A stretch of DNA of 8,560 nucleotides from Erythrobacter sp. (GTDB taxonomy: Bacteria > Pseudomonadota > Alphaproteobacteria > Sphingomonadales > Sphingomonadaceae), in NCBI GenBank assembly GCA_002695185.1, contig NZOF01000100.1, positions 1 through 8,560 of the forward strand, written 5' to 3'. Positions 5,623 through 8,560 of the stretch are shown here, one piece after another. Both the position numbers and the translations under genes were made by a program. How positions within the stretch are numbered: the first letter of the stretch is position 1; each line of letters starts with the position of its first letter. The notes under the pieces were generated by a model. The model was not told the origin of the DNA. It saw only the letters and a program-made list of their open reading frames with translations, and made no database searches.

Positions 5623-6392
5623 AACACGATCATTCCGGTTTTCTAGCCGCCACTCGGCCCAACGCAGCCGCAGCAGCCTATGTCGCCGCTCAAAAAGCCT
5701 ACGCATCGGATCCGCAGGAAGTGCTACGGCGCTTCCTCCCGATGGTGCGTCGACTTGCCTGGCACCTCAATGGCACCGGCCACGATTCCATCGAACTGGA
5801 GGACCTCATTCAGGTAGGGCTTATGGCCCTCTCCGAATGCGTTCGCCGACACGACCGTCCGACCGAGGATGGATTTGCCGCCTATGCCAAAACGCGGGTG
5901 CGAGGCGCCATGATTGATCTCATCCGGCGAGAATCTCCAATGTCCCGTCCTGCGCAGCGCCGCCGGCGTGAAATCAGCGATCAGCAACAAGCGCTGCAAA
6001 AACAGCTCGGGCGCAAGCCCAACGAAAAGGAGTTGGCCGAGCTTCTCGGCATGAGCGCCAGCGAGCTTATCTCAGCCCAGACATCCTGCGAACCGATGTA
6101 TTTTGAGTCACTCGACGACCACTATTCCGACCAGAATTCAGCCTTTGCAGACCAGTCCGCCGACAGTCTGGATCTTCTGCAGGACGAGGAAACGAGGAGA
6201 ATGCTGGCCGGCGCAATCTCGGCACTGCCGGAACGACTGCAAATGGTGACCCAGCTCTACTTCGTCGAAGAGATGAACCTTTCGGAAATCGCGAAAGTCC
6301 TGGAAGTCAGCATTCCGCGCATACACCAGTTGAAAGCGCAGGCCCTCGACACGTTGCGCGAAGCGTTAAACGACAACCTCGAGATCCTCTGA
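5619..6392 (+). CDS. fliA: FliA, RNA polymerase sigma-28 for late flagellar genes
   Basis: This is the sigma-28 (FliA) factor that directs transcription of flagellin, chemotaxis and motor genes. The protein has 257 aa, the usual size. Region 2 spans about 33-105, with IELEDLIQVGLMALSECV and the -10-reading helix FAAYAKTRVRGAMIDLIRRE. Region 3 is at about 117-160 (LGRKPNEKELAELLGMSASEL). Region 4 is at about 195-250, with the -35-reading helix-turn-helix MNLSEIAKVLEVSIPRIHQLK. There is no region 1.1, as expected. ATG 5619 overlaps the flhA stop (ATGA), so it is translationally coupled to the export gate and driven from the sigma-54 promoter at 2610. FlgM, encoded at 1988, would inhibit it. No clear terminator follows, so transcription may run into the accessory genes. 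Confidence 0.96.
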   Translation: MKHDHSGFLAATRPNAAAAAYVAAQKAYASDPQEVLRRFLPMVRRLAWHLNGTGHDSIELEDLIQVGLMALSECVRRHDRPTEDGFAAYAKTRVRGAMIDLIRRESPMSRPAQRRRREISDQQQALQKQLGRKPNEKELAELLGMSASELISAQTSCEPMYFESLDDHYSDQNSAFADQSADSLDLLQDEETRRMLAGAISALPERLQMVTQLYFVEEMNLSEIAKVLEVSIPRIHQLKAQALDTLREALNDNLEIL

Positions 6393-6399
6393 CCGTTCT

Positions 6400-6454
6400 C
6401 CTGAATCCGATGACCGTAAGAATTGGCATGAAGGGAAAACCCTGAAGCCGATGA
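6400..6454 (+). repeat. 14-base direct repeat after fliA
   Basis: CCTGAATCCGATGA (6400-6413) and CCTGAAGCCGATGA (6441-6454) differ at one base and are 41 bp apart, about four helical turns. They lie in the gap between fliA and the methyltransferase. A weak AGGG-AAAA-CCCT hairpin (6432-6443) abuts the second copy. The right ends resemble a sigma-28 -10 (GCCGATAA), but neither has a -35 at the proper distance. A protein-binding site or a relic of duplication are both possible. Confidence 0.4.
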
Positions 6455-6657
6455 ACCCGCGTCATTGGAATCGAGTATATGACCGCTTCAAAAGCACCAG
6501 CGGCCGCATCTACGGCCGCCGGGCAACGCATAAACCAAAGACGTTGCCGATCATCAACCGCGAGGCGCAGCGGCCTTCAGACAATGATGGAAATGCCGCT
6601 CCTCCAGATCCTGGAAGAGCGCGGCGGAGCAGCCAGACCGCGGGACATCTACGGTGA
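6451..6657 (+). CDS. possible small basic protein overlapping the methyltransferase start
   Basis: This is a 68-aa frame from ATG 6451, rich in Arg and Lys (for example RVYDRFKSTSGRIYGRRATH). I do not recognise it. Between about 6481 and 6573 its codons end in G or C about 84% of the time, like the neighbouring flagellar genes, whereas the methyltransferase frame over the same stretch is near 50% with rare codons such as ATA, AGA and CGA. This suggests the 5' part really is, or once was, coding in this frame. The ribosome site is weak (AAGGGA 14 bases upstream), and the last third lies over the methyltransferase Mrr-N-like domain. It may be a small leader gene, a remnant of a larger gene, or chance. 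Confidence 0.3.
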   Translation: MNPRHWNRVYDRFKSTSGRIYGRRATHKPKTLPIINREAQRPSDNDGNAAPPDPGRARRSSQTAGHLR

Positions 6658-7765
6658 AGTTGCAGAACGGCTAAATCTCGATCCTGAAATTCGTAATGAG
6701 AGAAAGACCTGCACCGGACAGGACTACGCAGTCTTCGATCAACAAGTCCGCTGGACACGCCAGACGCTCGTGGCCAAGCAACTGGTCGCAGGCGACAGAG
6801 GGATCTGGGAGCTAACCGACAAGGGCCGTGAGAAACTCACAAGGGTCGCCCGCGGCAAAGTCGTACTCGTTTACAGCCTCGACAATGGACTAGCATTTCT
6901 CGCCCATGCTGAGGAGGCCGCCGGTGCTATCGCACCTGAAAGCCTCTCGCTCATCATGACCAGCCCTCCATATCCCGTGGTAAACCGGGAATATGGCCGA
7001 TTTACCGTTCCCGAATGGCTCGACTGGATGTCCGGCCTCGTGGGGCTTTGGCGCGACCTTTTGCGAGACGATGGAACGCTCGCAGTGAATGTCATGGATG
7101 TCTTCCAGCCAGGAACACCATCCCTGTCGCCTTATGTCGAGCGCTTCACGCTCGATGCCATCGATCGGCACGGCCTCCACCTTGCCGGCCGCATGAACTG
7201 GCACAATCCGAGCAAGCTTGGCGCCATCGAATGGGCCATCAAACGCCGGGTAACGCCGCGCAACACGCTTGAACATATTCTCCTGCTCTCAAAGACGCCC
7301 AATCCCGCATGGGATACGCGGCGGATGCCTGCAGAGCCCTATGCCGAGCGGTCGGCGTCTCAGCTTGCCAGCGATGCGCGCCGCGCAAGTGCACGCCGTC
7401 CAGGGGGATACGACATCAACGAAGCCGCCTTTGCCCGAAAAGGCGAGGGGAGGATCCCTTCGAATCTCATCATATCAGGCGGCGTCGGGGGAGGGGGGAC
7501 CTATGCCCGGCGTTGCCGCGATGCTGGACTATCTCTGCATCCAGCCCGCTTCCCCGAGGGAATTCCCCGGCGCGTGATCCAGCTTGCGACCGCTCCAGGT
7601 GAGATTGTCTATGATCCGATGGCCGGATCGAACACCACCGGAAAGGTGGCACTCGAACTCGGACGCCAATTCATCAGCTCCGAGCCTGTGCTCGAATACG
7701 TACAAGGCTCAGCCTTCCGTTTCGACCAGCGTAATGATTTTCGCGCATATCCAATTTCGGCATGA
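6479..7765 (+). CDS. orphan DNA methyltransferase with Mrr-N-type winged-helix domain
   Basis: This is a 428-aa putative SAM-dependent DNA methyltransferase of the amino (N4-cytosine/N6-adenine) group. Residues about 31-120 (MEMPLLQILEERGG, RPRDIYGEVAERL, RWTRQTLV, GIWELTDKGREKL) match the Mrr-type N-terminal winged helix found in Mrr endonucleases. Catalytic motif IV is TSPPYP at 161-166; SPPY is the form usual in N4-cytosine enzymes but is also seen in others. The C-terminal HPARFPEGIPRRVIQLAT (354-371) and DPMAGSNTTGKVALELGR (379-396) are motif X and the SAM-binding motif I, giving the beta-type order IV-target region-X-I. The SAM motif has Asn in place of the usual Gly (GSNTTG for GSGTTG). 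No restriction enzyme is nearby. ATG 6479 is weakly preceded by TTGGA; ATG 6584, at residue 36, is the alternative. The ATGA at the stop overlaps the next frame. Confidence 0.85.
   Translation: MTASKAPAAASTAAGQRINQRRCRSSTARRSGLQTMMEMPLLQILEERGGAARPRDIYGEVAERLNLDPEIRNERKTCTGQDYAVFDQQVRWTRQTLVAKQLVAGDRGIWELTDKGREKLTRVARGKVVLVYSLDNGLAFLAHAEEAAGAIAPESLSLIMTSPPYPVVNREYGRFTVPEWLDWMSGLVGLWRDLLRDDGTLAVNVMDVFQPGTPSLSPYVERFTLDAIDRHGLHLAGRMNWHNPSKLGAIEWAIKRRVTPRNTLEHILLLSKTPNPAWDTRRMPAEPYAERSASQLASDARRASARRPGGYDINEAAFARKGEGRIPSNLIISGGVGGGGTYARRCRDAGLSLHPARFPEGIPRRVIQLATAPGEIVYDPMAGSNTTGKVALELGRQFISSEPVLEYVQGSAFRFDQRNDFRAYPISA
7487..7498 (+). repeat. interrupted poly-G tract in the methyltransferase
   Basis: GGGGGAGGGGGG, preceded by GGCGGCGTC, encodes the Gly-rich stretch around residues 334-340 of the methyltransferase, between the target-recognition part and motif X. 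Eleven of twelve bases are G. The run could slip in replication or form a G-quadruplex on the coding strand, but the longest pure run is only six. Confidence 0.5.
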
Positions 7766-7776
7766 AAGGAAGACCA

Positions 7777-7968
7777 GTGACCTCCAAACGCAGAAGCGTG
7801 TCCAAAGACGAATTTTTTGCCGTCATGGGCCCGCTCGACGTTCATCCCAATAACGAGCGCGACATCACGCACTGGCGGCTGCGTGATCGCACGCTTGTTG
7901 GTCAATCAGAACCCGGGTGGATGCCCGACGGCAAGCCGAACCGATATTTCATCATCGAGAGGGCCTGA
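7777..7968 (+). CDS. small hypothetical protein downstream of methyltransferase
   Basis: This is a 63-aa protein of unknown function, with SKDEFFAVMGPLDVHPNNER followed by THWRLRDRTLVGQSEPGW and a C-terminal RYFIIERA. The pattern (short helix, then Trp/Arg/Gly strands) suggests a small compact alpha-beta fold. I chose GTG 7777 because AAAGGAAG lies just upstream with good spacing. The in-frame ATG at 7762, which overlaps the methyltransferase stop, has no ribosome site and would place that Shine-Dalgarno inside the gene. Tight spacing suggests one transcript with the methyltransferase. Confidence 0.65.
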   Translation: MTSKRRSVSKDEFFAVMGPLDVHPNNERDITHWRLRDRTLVGQSEPGWMPDGKPNRYFIIERA

Positions 7969-7972
7969 CCCT

Positions 7973-8260
7973 ATGACCGAAGACGAGACATTCATCGCCG
8001 AGACATCGGCTTGTCTATGGGAAAGCGCCCTGAATTTCATTCACCGCATGCCGCACGACATACCGGAGGTTGAGGTGATGCGATCAGCACTCGATCGCCT
8101 GGGGTCCGCGGCCTTGCGGCTGGAGATCGTCGAACTGGTGCCTCGATGCATCAGTGACTGGAAGGGTCTCGACGATGATCAGCAAGCCGATGCTGGATGC
8201 TATGATTACGACTTCGTCCCTGCATGGCTTTCCGCACACCTTCTGCAACGAGGCATCTGA
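7973..8260 (+). CDS. small acidic hypothetical protein
   Basis: This is a 95-aa protein starting at ATG 7973, four bases after the previous stop, with GAGAGGG nine bases upstream. It is acidic and largely helical, with TEDETFIAETSACLWESALN, a central EVEVMRSALDRLGSAALRLE and a C-terminal DYDFVPAWLSAHLLQ. There is no membrane segment or signal peptide. I do not recognise the family. The open frame extends upstream to 7817, but that part overlaps the previous gene and is not convincing. The position in a run of tiny genes is typical of plasmid or integrated-element DNA, an inference only. Confidence 0.6.
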   Translation: MTEDETFIAETSACLWESALNFIHRMPHDIPEVEVMRSALDRLGSAALRLEIVELVPRCISDWKGLDDDQQADAGCYDYDFVPAWLSAHLLQRGI

Positions 8261-8397
8261 GGTTCACTCCTCAATGCTCCAAATGCGAGATCCCAAAACA
8301 GATTTGCGCGTGTGACGAGCAGCGCCAGATCTTGAGCCTGGAAGGAGCAGGGGCTTCGCATTCCACCCCCGATCATTGCCAAGGATATCCCAGATGA
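8224..8397 (+). CDS. short four-cysteine knuckle protein, paralogue 1 (start uncertain)
   Basis: This is a frame of up to 57 aa whose middle, CSKCEIPKQICACDEQRQ (from 8275), matches the knuckle of the next gene: C-x2-C-E-(I/L)-P-x2-I-C-A-C-(D/E)-E. The four cysteines could bind one zinc ion. The stop overlaps the next start (ATGA at 8394-8397), as in a translated, coupled pair. ATG 8224 lies inside the previous gene and lacks a ribosome site. There is no ATG, GTG or TTG nearer the motif; CTG 8257 behind CGAGG is a remote option. It may therefore be a real gene with an unusual start, or a 5'-truncated copy. About 35 of 54 bases of the knuckle are identical to the downstream copy. Confidence 0.45.
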   Translation: MAFRTPSATRHLRFTPQCSKCEIPKQICACDEQRQILSLEGAGASHSTPDHCQGYPR

Positions 8398-8560
8398 CTG
8401 ACTATGCCGAACCCGATGAACCCACCTGCGACGCTTGCGAACTCCCGGACGAAATCTGCGCCTGCGAAGAAGAGCGCGAGTACGACCTCGACGGTGAAAA
8501 AACCGGCAAGACCTTGTTGGGTTTCCAGGTAGCAGATGCGGCTGGCAGGAACATCCAAGG
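8394..8560 (+). CDS. acidic four-cysteine knuckle protein, paralogue 2 (3' end outside window)
   Basis: ATG 8394 is preceded by AAGGA eight bases upstream. The frame stays open to the end of the window, giving 55 complete codons. The protein starts with an acidic leader (MTDYAEPDEPT), then CDACELPDEICACEEE with Cys12, Cys15, Cys22 and Cys24, then a charged stretch and GKTLLGFQVADAAGRNIQ. The C-x2-C-x-L-P-x-E-x-C-x-C form resembles the zinc-knuckle at the N-terminus of archaeal initiation factor aIF1, though no further likeness can be claimed. A zinc-binding adaptor or DNA/RNA-binding role is plausible but not shown. Confidence 0.65.
   Translation, partial: MTDYAEPDEPTCDACELPDEICACEEEREYDLDGEKTGKTLLGFQVADAAGRNIQ

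Noticed and set aside
6432..6443. AGGG-AAAA-CCCT hairpin as a fliA terminator
   Set aside because: The stem has only four pairs and no T run follows.
6407..6454. CCGATGA repeats as sigma-28 -10 elements
   Set aside because: The nearest TAAA/TAAG boxes are 27-36 bases upstream instead of about 15.
8502..8509. ACCGGCAA copy as another activator site
   Set aside because: It is a single half-site in coding sequence far from any sigma-54 promoter. It is counted as background, and it warns that isolated half-sites are not meaningful.
6479..8560. A restriction-modification or defence system around the methyltransferase
   Set aside because: None of the small downstream proteins shows a nuclease motif, and no second large gene is present, so only an orphan methyltransferase can be supported.

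Overview
The window looks like chromosomal or large-replicon DNA of an alphaproteobacterium, most likely a sphingomonad-type organism. This is inferred from the high GC content, codon use and the style of its flagellar genes, not from a database match. About three quarters of it (roughly 1-6392) is a flagellar regulatory and export locus read on the + strand. The last quarter (roughly 6393-8560) is an accessory tail: an orphan DNA methyltransferase followed by short, mostly overlapping genes of unknown function.

Flagellar part, in order: a MotA/ExbB-like channel protein (215-952) and a very short MotB/ExbD-like partner (949-1335); flgA, the P-ring assembly chaperone (1403-1897); flgM, the anti-sigma-28 factor (1988-2266), coupled to a flgN-like export chaperone (2263-2589); a lytic transglycosylase (2663-3505), presumably for rod passage through peptidoglycan; flhA, the export gate (3502-5622); and fliA, sigma-28 (5619-6392). 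Four-base stop/start overlaps link motA/motB, flgM/flgN, transglycosylase/flhA and flhA/fliA. FliA and its antagonist FlgM are therefore encoded about 3.4 kb apart in one locus, with the export gate whose maturation would release FlgM next to them.

Regulation is the most striking part. Three sites match the sigma-54 consensus TGGCAC-N5-TTGC(A/T) exactly: one on the - strand at 40-55, pointing out of the window to the left (so a divergent flagellar operon is likely there), one at 1355-1370 before flgA, and one at 2610-2625 before the transglycosylase. A 16-bp palindrome, CGGCA(A/G)-N4-(C/T)TGCCG, occurs four times without mismatch (120-135, 1655-1670, 2296-2311, 2326-2341). Each occurrence has a second site or near-match two to three helical turns away. 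This is what an enhancer-binding activator of sigma-54 (FlbD/FleQ type) would be expected to use, and two of the three pairs lie inside coding sequence.

Accessory part: a possible small ORF (6451-6657) overlaps the start of a methyltransferase with an Mrr-N-type winged-helix front end (6479-7765). It is followed by a 63-aa gene (7777-7968), a 95-aa acidic gene (7973-8260), and two tandem diverged paralogues that share a four-cysteine C-x2-C-E-(I/L)-P-x2-I-C-A-C knuckle (8224-8397, and 8394 to the window end). No nuclease, transposase, integrase, tRNA, rRNA or CRISPR array was seen.
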